From an uncultured Pseudoalteromonas sp. (lineage in GTDB: Bacteria > Pseudomonadota > Gammaproteobacteria > Enterobacterales > Alteromonadaceae), in assembly GCA_947493455.1 (NCBI GenBank), contig CANLRB010000007.1:1-64000 (forward strand): DNA of 64,000 nucleotides, read 5' to 3'. Positions 1 through 6,966 of the stretch are shown piece by piece. A program made the position numbers and the translations under genes. The notes below the pieces were generated by a model. It had not been told where the DNA came from, made no database searches, and saw nothing but the letters and a program-made list of their open reading frames with translations. The number at the start of each line of letters is the position of its first letter. The stretch's first letter is position 1.

Positions 1-741
1 GATTCTAAGAAAGCTAAACGCCTTAATGATAGAGCAATTATTTTACGTTGGCACAAAGGCTTTAAAGGTACGTTAGTTACCCATAAATTTATACGGGGCG
101 ACAAGCTTGACTCAGCAGAGCAAGAATCTCTTGAACTCACGATAAAAGAATATAGGAAACGCCTACACAGTATTAGTTGGTTTATGCGTACGTTAAATGA
201 AAGTATCGCACGCCAAGCGAATAAGGAGGACGGTTGTACAGGCCGGTTCTGGGAAGGTCGCTTCAAGTCACAGGCGTTACTGGATACCGCCGCACTGGCT
301 GCTTGTTTAGCCTATGTAGACCTAAACCCAATACGCGCAAAAATGGCAACCACACCCGAATCATCAGACTTCACCAGCGTTAAAAAACGAATTCAGTCAG
401 CAAAAGAGGGTAAACAACCAAGCAGGTTAGCTCGTTTTGTTGGTCACCCTAGAAAACACATGCCAAAAGGGTTGCCGTTTGAACTGCAATCGTATCTAGA
501 ACTAGTCGAACTCACTGGGCGCTGCATACGTGAAGATAAGCACGGTTATATAAGTAACTCCGAACAACCAATTCTAACGCGATTAAACATTGAGCCTGAA
601 AACTGGTTAAAAATGACCACTAAATTTACAAAGGTATTTCATGGCGCAGTTGGGAACTCGGAATCGTTACAATCTTATAAAGAACACCTCGAACTAAAAC
701 GAAGGCCAAATCTAGCGAATTGCGAAAAATTACTCGCTTAG
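1..741 (+). CDS. IS200-like / REP-associated tyrosine transposase, 5' end outside window
   Basis: The frame is open from base 1, so the gene is cut by the window edge; the first in-frame ATG at 184 lies inside the protein and is probably not the start. The visible 246 residues match the C-terminal half of the Y1 (HUH) transposase relatives common in gammaproteobacteria: a short GTLV-type strand, then ISWFMRTLNESIARQANKED, TGRFWEGRFKSQALLD and AYVDLNPIRAKM. The HUH motif and much of the catalytic region would lie upstream of base 1. Family members cleave single-stranded DNA at palindromes; many are domesticated and act on REP elements. No flanking IS ends are recognised downstream. The family call is firm; whether it is mobile cannot be judged here. 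Confidence 0.8.
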   Translation, partial: DSKKAKRLNDRAIILRWHKGFKGTLVTHKFIRGDKLDSAEQESLELTIKEYRKRLHSISWFMRTLNESIARQANKEDGCTGRFWEGRFKSQALLDTAALAACLAYVDLNPIRAKMATTPESSDFTSVKKRIQSAKEGKQPSRLARFVGHPRKHMPKGLPFELQSYLELVELTGRCIREDKHGYISNSEQPILTRLNIEPENWLKMTTKFTKVFHGAVGNSESLQSYKEHLELKRRPNLANCEKLLA

Positions 742-1130
742 TTAATTTGTGCCCTACAAAATCATTCGCACGCCACATAGCGTGGCTTTCTTATCCGTTT
801 AAATTGATTTTAATTATTGATATTACAGTAAAAAATATTTTTTAGTTAGATACGTCACGTTTCAAATAACAATTCGGTCATAATCTCGATTAAATACGTA
901 TATTCAATTGTTTTTTTTGCTTAACCGGATAGTTTATAAGTGGGTGTCACCAATAATTTTTTTCAATAATTTTTTCACCAATAATTCCTTTTAGCGGCTT
1001 CCTCCAGACTATCTCTCGCGATTTAGCCCTTGCCATTCACTAGTAGTTATCGTTAAATAACATAAAGTTATTTAAGCGGTGATCTTCCTACAGAGGACTT
1101 TCACCTCATAAATCAATGCCCATGTCGGGC
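742..1130. other. AT-rich intergenic stretch without a gene
   Basis: No convincing ORF. It contains a small hairpin (GCCAC at 772-776 pairing with GTGGC at 782-786, followed by TTTC) that could be a weak terminator or a REP-like element for the transposase. At about 948-985 a motif CACCAATAATT occurs twice, separated by a third partial copy. The last part, about 1060-1130, resembles non-coding sequence often seen in front of attC sites in marine gammaproteobacteria; that resemblance is from memory and unverified. Confidence 0.35.
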
Positions 1131-1234
1131 GTACACAAAGCCATCAAGCAAAAGGACGCAAAACGCTTGGCTTGCGCTCCTTCGTCGTTAATTTTAGCCA
1201 AGCATTTGTGCGCTCCAAATTGGAGCGTTATATG
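1131..1234 (+). other. attC-like integron recombination site (candidate)
   Basis: GCTTGGCT at 1165-1172 is the exact inverse of AGCCAAGC at 1196-1203. The pairing extends outward: GGA-CGCA-AAA on the left faces the complement of TTTGTGCGCTCC on the right, leaving one unpaired base in each of two places, like the extrahelical bases of folded attC sites. The right end carries GTTATAT (1227-1233), similar to the GTTRRRY-type core of R' boxes. The left R'' box is degenerate (TACACAA near 1132). No integrase gene is in view. Confidence 0.6.
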
Positions 1235-1235
1235 A

Positions 1236-1571
1236 ATGATTATGGTGAAGAGTTTTAAGTTAAGTGCAGATGACATAGCGCCCATAGCAGTCGGTTATGG
1301 TGGGTGCATCGCTACAGATCAAATTACTGTTGAAGGTAAAAAGGTTGGTTACATGTACCGAGAAGATCCAAGTAGTGAAATGGACAATGGCTGGCGTTTT
1401 TTCTCTGGTTATGAAACTCAAGAATATATGGATGAGCCAGACAATCATTCAATTTATGATTTAAATACGATTGCGAATTATGATCCTGACATTGTTCCTT
1501 TCATTGAACTCCCAATCGGCACTGAATGTGAAAGAGATGACGATGGGAATTTATATGTAATTACTGAATAG
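1236..1571 (+). CDS. DUF2185 / Imm33-like protein
   Basis: A 111-residue soluble protein with no signal peptide or membrane segment. The central pattern GGCIATDQITVEGKKVGYMY, then DNGWRFFSGYETQEYMDEP and a C-terminal YDLNTIANYDPDIVPFIELP, is what I know as the DUF2185 domain, also classed as immunity protein Imm33. The family is mostly uncharacterised; a role protecting against a toxin is a family-level prediction only. Start: ATG at 1236 with a weak TGGAG ten bases upstream; ATG at 1242 is an alternative. It begins three bases after the GTTATAT core of the attC-like site, and a core-like CATGACAAGCGG follows its stop, so it fits a single-gene cassette. No toxin gene lies beside it. Confidence 0.7.
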   Translation: MIMVKSFKLSADDIAPIAVGYGGCIATDQITVEGKKVGYMYREDPSSEMDNGWRFFSGYETQEYMDEPDNHSIYDLNTIANYDPDIVPFIELPIGTECERDDDGNLYVITE

Positions 1572-1613
1572 TATTCACATGACAAGCGGTTTATGAATGG
1601 GGCGTTTTCTTTT

Positions 1614-1907
1614 TCAGAGAGCGCGGTGAACATCCATGCTTTTGTGCAATATTCTTACAATCAAAATTTGGTCTTTTTTGTGGTTTTTGTAATAAATCAC
1701 GTGACTGCCTTGAGGCTGTTTTCTATAACCTTCTCTTATATAGTCGCAATTAACTCCCAACATTGGTTCATCTGCCAATTGGAAGAAAGTATTATCTAAC
1801 AGTTTTAAATAATCGTTTCTTTGCGCCTTTCCCCAAGTTAACTGAGTATATTTAGCTATTTTAATTAAATCGCTTTTAGCTTTTCCTGATAACTCAAACT
1901 TCGGCAT
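1614..1907 (-). CDS. parE: ParE/RelE-type toxin
   Basis: A 97-residue protein of the ParE/RelE superfamily. It has the N-terminal helix pair (KAKSDLIKIAKYTQLTWGKAQRNDYLKLL), a middle GYRKQPQGSHVIYY strand region and the final ILIVRILHKSMDVHRAL typical of ParE. Family members poison DNA gyrase (ParE) or cleave mRNA (RelE); the C-terminal HKSMD fits ParE better. Its ATG shares one base with the stop codon of the upstream antitoxin gene (TAATG), indicating translational coupling. It is transcribed against the neighbouring cassette-like genes. The gene looks intact. Confidence 0.85.
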   Translation of the reverse strand: MPKFELSGKAKSDLIKIAKYTQLTWGKAQRNDYLKLLDNTFFQLADEPMLGVNCDYIREGYRKQPQGSHVIYYKNHKKDQILIVRILHKSMDVHRAL

Positions 1908-2146
1908 TAGTGGCTATCTTTGTCCAACTCTGATATCAGGGAATCATATGAATAATCAGCAACACCACTGTTTTCACCTTCAACTAGCATATTACGTAAA
2001 TTAAGCATTTTTGTTTCTTGATCTTCCAATGCCCGTAAACCTGCACGAACTACTTCACTTGCAGAACCATAACGACCAGAGTTAAGTTGCTGACTTATAA
2101 ATTTATCAAAATGCTCGCCTAATGTTACGCTTGTATTCTTAGCCAT
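1907..2146 (-). CDS. parD: ParD-type antitoxin
   Basis: A 79-residue protein starting MAKNTSVTLGEHFDKFI. It has the ribbon-helix-helix pattern of ParD (SVTLGEHFDKFISQQLNSGRYGSASEVVRAGLRALED) followed by an acidic, probably disordered tail that would wrap the toxin. The frame is open a further 20 codons upstream, but that extension is hydrophobic and non-family-like, so the ATG at 2146 is chosen. Upstream (2150-2156 on the minus strand) GAGGGC gives a ribosome site. ParD proteins repress their own operon; a TATA-rich stretch at about 2164-2195 probably holds the promoter and operator. Confidence 0.85.
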   Translation of the reverse strand: MAKNTSVTLGEHFDKFISQQLNSGRYGSASEVVRAGLRALEDQETKMLNLRNMLVEGENSGVADYSYDSLISELDKDSH

Positions 2147-2192
2147 AAGAATGCCCTCAAGTACCAATATATATCGGATTATGGTATAAAAA

Positions 2193-2199
2193 ATATAAC
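2193..2199. other. Core-site-like cassette junction ATATAAC
   Basis: ATATAAC is the exact complement of the GTTATAT core at 1227-1233 and is followed by AAGG, as in R'' boxes of attC sites. A similar GCATAACAAG lies at 2563-2572, at the stop of the zinc-ribbon gene. These junctions are the reason to read 1131-2640 as former cassettes. Short motifs like this also occur by chance, so the support comes from their positions next to gene ends. Confidence 0.4.
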
Positions 2200-2232
2200 A
2201 AGGCAATTGTGTATTCGTAAAGGAGTTGCGAA

Positions 2233-2568
2233 TTGGGTAGATTTAAACGACCAAAAAACAAAGACGCTGTAAGACTCCCTGTAAATAAAGAAAAATGGGG
2301 AGTTAATGACAATACTTATTCTTCGGCTCCAGATTACTATTATGATGAAGAGTATAATTGTATAGATTGTGGCAAAGCTCAAGTATGGAGTGCCGAACAA
2401 CAAAAGTATTGGTACGAAGAACTTGGCAAAACTATCAACTCCTCAGCAGTGCGTTGCCAAGTTTGCCGCGCTCATATTCAAGCCATCAAAGAGCAGCAAC
2501 AAAGGCACATGAAAGAAATGAAAGACAAACCCAAACACACAAACGAGAAATTTTTCAAAAACGCATAA
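2233..2568 (+). CDS. Small zinc-ribbon protein (zf-trcl-like)
   Basis: A 111-residue protein starting from TTG at 2233, supported by AGGAG at 2220-2224, eight bases upstream. The core YYYDEEYNCIDCGKAQVWSA, then AEQQKYWYEELGKTINSSAVRCQVCR, has two CxxC pairs and matches the probable zinc-ribbon domain family (zf-trcl), which is of unknown function. The N-terminus is basic and proline-rich and the C-terminus is a charged tail. It is the last of the cassette-like genes; the stop codon overlaps a GCATAACAAG core-like sequence. Short zinc-ribbon proteins of this type are frequent integron cargo as far as I recall. Confidence 0.65.
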   Translation: MGRFKRPKNKDAVRLPVNKEKWGVNDNTYSSAPDYYYDEEYNCIDCGKAQVWSAEQQKYWYEELGKTINSSAVRCQVCRAHIQAIKEQQQRHMKEMKDKPKHTNEKFFKNA

Positions 2569-2670
2569 CAAGAGCTTTGGTACACGGCACCATCTTAAGT
2601 GTAAACCTGTCTTGTGGTTCTCTGTAGGCTAAAAAGCATTTTTTATACGCAGCTCAGCTTAATAAAATAA

Positions 2671-2697
2671 AAAGCCCGCAAAATGCGGGCTTTGTTT
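2671..2697. terminator. Bidirectional intrinsic terminator
   Basis: AAAGCCCGCA (2671-2680) and TGCGGGCTTT (2684-2693) form a perfect 10-bp stem with an AAA loop. On the minus strand it lies 29 bases after the M16 protease gene and is followed by a T-rich tract; on the plus strand TTTGTTTT follows. Confidence 0.9.
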
Positions 2698-2721
2698 TAA
2701 ACTGCGTGTTAAATAATTAAA

Positions 2722-5598
2722 TTATTTAAAAACGTCTTTCACATCCATTACTTCAATGTTTGCTTTTGGAATCGACAGTTTATACTTTTCGATTACCGCA
2801 TCTTGATCTGTCAACGCTTTTGGCTTGTCAGAATTATATTTAAGCGGTGATACCGTCTCTTTTGCTAAACGTTGTTTCATGTCTTTCGCATCGCCTGTAA
2901 TAAACACATAGTGAATGTTTTTATTTTGCAGGTTCTCACGAATAACGCGATTTACGTCGTCTACAGTTAAGCTTGCTAATTGCTTACGCACGTAGCTAAC
3001 AAACTCATCCGTATTGTAGAACTGACTATCAAGCGCGTAGCCGAGTTGTCGGTCTTGGCTTGCAACTAATTGCGGCACAAAGTTAGTTAAGAAATTACGT
3101 GTTGCCGCAAAGTCTTGTTCACTAATACCGTTTTCAATTAAGTTATCTAACTCGTACTGAGCAACACGCGTTGCAAAATGTGCATCGTTATTTGAACGCA
3201 GTGGACGCAACCAAATTTGGAAAATTTGCTCAGAGCGACCTAGGTTTGCATCAGGCTTAGTTTGGAACATACCACGCGGGAAATACTCAATGTACGAGTA
3301 GTCACCGTAGTTCATACCACGAACTTGGCGAATACGTTGATACAAGAAGCTGTTTGAGCTGCGGTGCTCACCAAAGTATGAACGCACTAACCAAAGTGCC
3401 GCCCAGTCTTTATCGCTACGAATTGTATCGATTGGGAAACCAAAGCTCACTGCCGTTGATTTAGCTGATTTTTCAACAATCGTAGCATGGCGTCCGTTAA
3501 GCGCTGGCGCATCGGCAATTGTTAAGCGCTTTTCATCGCCTTTTGGCAACGTCGCTAGGTCTTTCATCATGTCAGCTTTAACATCCGCTGGCATATCACC
3601 TGAAAAACCTAAGTTTAACTTAGCTTGGGTGAGCTCTTTTTTGTAGAACGCTTTAACATCATCAAGCGTGATCGCTTCAAGATCGCTTAAATCACCAAAG
3701 TTATAGCTTTCATAAACGTGACCTTGGTACAACTTATGATAAAGCACTTCTTTACCGAGCTCTTCGTCATTTGACGCTTTCAAGCCAGCTTTAATGCCAT
3801 CAATCATTTCTTTTTTAATGCGTTTAAAGTCGTCTTCGCGCCAGCCTGGATTCAACAATTGCTCACCGACAATGTTATACCAAATATCAGCTTTATCGCG
3901 ATGAATACGACCTCGGAATGAAATCATTTCTTTATCAAGTTGCGCGCCAAAACTGCCAGCAATTGGGTAAAGAGCTTTTTGAATCTCTTTGTAACTGCGA
4001 GATGCAGAACCACCGCGTGCAATCATGTTTGCAGTAAGTGCAGCTAGGCCTTTTTTGCCAGCTGGATCAGCAGCCGCACCGGTATAGAATAAAAAGTTTA
4101 CATCAACCAGTGGTGAGTCGCTGCTATTGTCTAAAACATTAAACTGCGGCTTGCCTTGTGGCTTATTGAGCATCGCTACCGTTTTGTTTAAATCAACTTC
4201 TTTGTCAAAACCGTCTACTTTTTCAAGCGCCGACATGGTCACTGTTGTACGGCCGCTATCTACAAAGTACTTGTTCGCAATCGCACGAATATCTTCAGCA
4301 CTGATCTTATCGCCTGTTGCGTATAGTTGGTTGATCACCTCTGGGTCGCGCTCAAAGTGCATATAGCTTGCAAGTGTTGATGCGATTTCTTGAGATGAGT
4401 CTAAGCCATTCACAAAGCTGTACTTTAAGTTCGACTTAAGGTTAGCCAGTTTTTCAGCATCAACTAATTCAGTACGTGCTTTTGCATAGGTATCGTTAAT
4501 TGCATCACGCACCACACTTAAATCTTCTTGCTTTTCAACTTTAACAAAAACATGCAGTAAACCTGGATCTTTTGTTTCTGGGTTGTAGGTAAACATTTGG
4601 CTCGCAATTTGTTTATCAACCACTAAGTTTTGGTAAAGTTCTGAATTACGCGAAAAGTAAAGCTGCGAAATCAAATCAAGACCAACGCGATCTTTTGTAT
4701 TTGGATTCCACTCTGCCCCTTTATACGATACCAATAGCCAATGCCCCGGAAGGCCTTTATTGTGATGGTGTACGTAACGCGCGGCTTGCTGTTTAGGTTC
4801 GACTGGAATATCGGCTACATAATCGCCTTTTTTCCAATTACCCCAGTATTTTTCAACGAGTGCCAAGGTTTTATCGGTATCAACATCACCCACAATAATC
4901 AACGATACGTATTCAGGCTTATAGAATTTTTCAAAGAACTCTTGGCCATACGCCATTTGATCAGGCATTTTTTCAATATCTTCAAAAAAGCCCATCGTAG
5001 TGTGCTTATAAGTGTGCTTGTCAAACGCTTCTTTACGCACGGTACCGAGTAATTGGCGAATTGGGTTGGCATTATTTTTTAAATACTCGCCTTTTACCGT
5101 TAGCGCTTCAGTGCGAAACTGTTCTTCGCTGTATTGTAAGTTTTGAAAAATATCACCCTTAATTTCAAGTACTTTTTCTAAGTGTTGCTTTGAAAAATTT
5201 AGGTGGTAGTTAGTGTAGTCATTGGTTGTATAGGCACGGTTATCAACACCTGAATTTTTTAAAATATCTGAATACACATCTTGCGGGAACTTTTTAGAGC
5301 CTTTAAACATCATGTGTTCAAAAAAGTGTGCAAAACCAGTTTTGCCCGCTTCTACTTCATTACGTGAACCCACTGACACAGGAATTTGTAATGACACAAC
5401 ATCTGGATAGTCTGTTTTAACGACCATCACGCGTAAGCCATTGCTCAGCTCTTTTAATACGTAATCTTGTGCGAATACTTTGTTTTCTTGTGCACTTGGC
5501 GCTACAACGGCGGCCGTATTTTGCTGTGTTGTAGTAGTATTACAACCAGCTAGTGCAAATGCCAACGCGACACTTGCAGCGACTTGTTTCAATTTCAT
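2722..5598 (-). CDS. M16 family zinc peptidase, two-domain lipoprotein
   Basis: A 958-residue protein. The N-terminus (MKLKQVAASVALAFALAGCN) is a lipoprotein signal with lipobox LAGC, Cys19 being the acylated residue. The inverted zinc motif HFFEH is at 91-95 and the third ligand Glu171 (in TVKGEYLKN) lies exactly 76 residues after His95, as in insulinase/pitrilysin enzymes. The C-terminal half repeats the M16 fold without the zinc motif, as expected of the non-catalytic partner domain, with the R/Y-type substrate region near RQVRGMNYGDYSYIEY. It probably degrades peptides in the periplasm. Start: ATG at 5598 with AGGGG nine bases upstream. It is a single gene with its own terminator. The physiological substrate is not deducible. 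Confidence 0.9.
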   Translation of the reverse strand: MKLKQVAASVALAFALAGCNTTTTQQNTAAVVAPSAQENKVFAQDYVLKELSNGLRVMVVKTDYPDVVSLQIPVSVGSRNEVEAGKTGFAHFFEHMMFKGSKKFPQDVYSDILKNSGVDNRAYTTNDYTNYHLNFSKQHLEKVLEIKGDIFQNLQYSEEQFRTEALTVKGEYLKNNANPIRQLLGTVRKEAFDKHTYKHTTMGFFEDIEKMPDQMAYGQEFFEKFYKPEYVSLIIVGDVDTDKTLALVEKYWGNWKKGDYVADIPVEPKQQAARYVHHHNKGLPGHWLLVSYKGAEWNPNTKDRVGLDLISQLYFSRNSELYQNLVVDKQIASQMFTYNPETKDPGLLHVFVKVEKQEDLSVVRDAINDTYAKARTELVDAEKLANLKSNLKYSFVNGLDSSQEIASTLASYMHFERDPEVINQLYATGDKISAEDIRAIANKYFVDSGRTTVTMSALEKVDGFDKEVDLNKTVAMLNKPQGKPQFNVLDNSSDSPLVDVNFLFYTGAAADPAGKKGLAALTANMIARGGSASRSYKEIQKALYPIAGSFGAQLDKEMISFRGRIHRDKADIWYNIVGEQLLNPGWREDDFKRIKKEMIDGIKAGLKASNDEELGKEVLYHKLYQGHVYESYNFGDLSDLEAITLDDVKAFYKKELTQAKLNLGFSGDMPADVKADMMKDLATLPKGDEKRLTIADAPALNGRHATIVEKSAKSTAVSFGFPIDTIRSDKDWAALWLVRSYFGEHRSSNSFLYQRIRQVRGMNYGDYSYIEYFPRGMFQTKPDANLGRSEQIFQIWLRPLRSNNDAHFATRVAQYELDNLIENGISEQDFAATRNFLTNFVPQLVASQDRQLGYALDSQFYNTDEFVSYVRKQLASLTVDDVNRVIRENLQNKNIHYVFITGDAKDMKQRLAKETVSPLKYNSDKPKALTDQDAVIEKYKLSIPKANIEVMDVKDVFK

Positions 5599-5746
5599 TT
5601 TAGAACCCCTGATTTATTACTTGTTATAAGTTACAAGTTAACGACTTATTATGCGCAGAACGGCGGTTTTTGGCGAGAAAATGCGACTAACTCGCTGTGA
5701 AATAATGTAAATAGATGTGTACTTATGCTTTACAAAGAGAACACCT

Positions 5747-5770
5747 AGACATCTAGAAATCTAAAGTTGA
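5747..5770. promoter_or_regulatory. Tandem MetJ-type operator boxes
   Basis: Three adjoining 8-bp units: AGACATCT (5747-5754), AGAAATCT (5755-5762) and AAAGTTGA (5763-5770). The MetJ consensus is AGACGTCT; the first unit matches 7 of 8 and the second 6 of 8, and MetJ binds cooperatively to such head-to-tail arrays. The array lies 116 bases upstream of the reductase-like gene and no other methionine gene is near, so it probably controls that gene. metJ itself is not in the window. Confidence 0.7.
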
Positions 5771-5885
5771 ATTTTATTCAAGTTCAAATTGAATATGTTT
5801 CAGCCAAAAACCGCCTCAAACAGGTGTTTAGACGGCTAAATGGCTGCTATAGTTAATTTATCAAATTAATTAGGTGATTTTAACC

Positions 5886-6845
5886 ATGGCTTTATCGTTA
5901 CAGCAAAAAATTGAAGACCCATCACAAGGCGTATATTTAATTGGTACTACGCCGCCAAAAATGGGCACCGATAAAGCGAAAGTAGAAGAAATCGCAACTA
6001 AGTTACTTAATCGTTTACACCGTATTGAATACGATGGTGTGATTGTATACGACATTCAAGATGAAAGTAGTCGTACAAATGTGCCGCGTCCTTTTCCGTT
6101 TAAGCACACTGTTGACCCGCGAGAGTATAGTCAATTGCTTAATCACTTATCGCGTCTTGATGTCATCACCTATAAAAGTGTTGCACAGCGCGGCGTGAGT
6201 GAATTTAACGAGTGGCTTGACGAAACAAAAAAGAAATACGAACTGAATAACTTAGTGCTCGTTGGTAGCCCGTCATCAAATGGCGACATTAAATTAAGTT
6301 TGCCAAATGCATATCAAGCACTTGAGCAACATAATGAAAACTTTTTCTTAGGTGGTGTCACGATTGCTGAGCGCCATGCGAGTAAGCGCAATGAGCATGA
6401 GCGTTTAATAGAAAAAACAGGGCAAGGCTGTAACTTTTTTATTTCGCAAGCCGTTTACGATGCACAAGCGACAATCGATTTAATTACCAGCTATGCCCGA
6501 ACGTGTCGCCAACAAGGTATTACACCTAATCGTATTATTTTAACCTTTACGCCTTGTGGCAGCGAAAAAACACTCGAATTTATGCAGTGGCTAGGCATTT
6601 CAGTGCCTGAAGCAACCAAATGGCGTATTTTAGATGCAGAGCAACCGCTCAGCGAGTCGGTGCGTATCTGTAAAGATAACCTTAACCTTATTTTACAAAG
6701 TTGCGCGGGGCTTGATGTACCGCTTGGTTTAAACATTGAAAGCTTAACTAACCGCAAAGAAGAAATTGACGCATCAATCAATTTGTACCGTTTGCTAAAA
6801 GCGACAATGGAGCTTTACTTGGCCGAGCGCCAACTAGCGAGCTAG
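5886..6845 (+). CDS. Atypical methylenetetrahydrofolate reductase-like protein
   Basis: A 319-residue protein that I place in the FAD-linked methylenetetrahydrofolate reductase-like TIM-barrel superfamily. It is clearly divergent from E. coli MetF: the usual N-terminal EFFPP segment is replaced by LIGTTPPKMG, so the catalytic Glu of MetF is not evident. Recognisable parts are YDGVIVYDIQDES, a PRPFPFKHTVDP segment, LVLVGSPSSNGD, FFLGGVTIAERHASKRNEHERLIEK, GCNFFISQAVYD and FTPCGSEKTLEFMQWLGISVP. The reaction would supply methyl-tetrahydrofolate to MetH. Start: ATG at 5886 with AGGTGA at 5872-5877; the GTG at 5874 would lie inside that ribosome site. MetJ-like boxes upstream support a methionine role. 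It is monocistronic, ending at a strong terminator. Confidence 0.65.
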   Translation: MALSLQQKIEDPSQGVYLIGTTPPKMGTDKAKVEEIATKLLNRLHRIEYDGVIVYDIQDESSRTNVPRPFPFKHTVDPREYSQLLNHLSRLDVITYKSVAQRGVSEFNEWLDETKKKYELNNLVLVGSPSSNGDIKLSLPNAYQALEQHNENFFLGGVTIAERHASKRNEHERLIEKTGQGCNFFISQAVYDAQATIDLITSYARTCRQQGITPNRIILTFTPCGSEKTLEFMQWLGISVPEATKWRILDAEQPLSESVRICKDNLNLILQSCAGLDVPLGLNIESLTNRKEEIDASINLYRLLKATMELYLAERQLAS

Positions 6846-6882
6846 TTTTCTCGTGTGACACTTTATTTAAAGTGCTTTTATC

Positions 6883-6921
6883 TATGCCAAAATCGCGTTG
6901 CTTTTTTGGCATATTTTTTTT
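6883..6921 (+). terminator. Intrinsic terminator
   Basis: TATGCCAAAA (6883-6892) pairs with TTTTGGCATA (6904-6913), followed by eight T residues. It ends the reductase-like transcript and separates it from the TonB receptor gene. Confidence 0.9.
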
Positions 6922-6966
6922 CTTAACCAATACTTAAGCTAAGTTCCGTCATCAAACAATAAAGGC

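Noticed and set aside
1-741. Complete insertion sequence
   Set aside because: The 5' part is outside the window and no terminal structure is recognised downstream; only a transposase fragment can be claimed.
1593-1799. Plus-strand ORF over parE
   Set aside because: It is antisense to the convincing ParE frame and has no family resemblance.
6846-6966. Cobalamin riboswitch before the TonB receptor
   Set aside because: The gap is 121 bases and is mostly a terminator; no B12-box-like sequence was seen.
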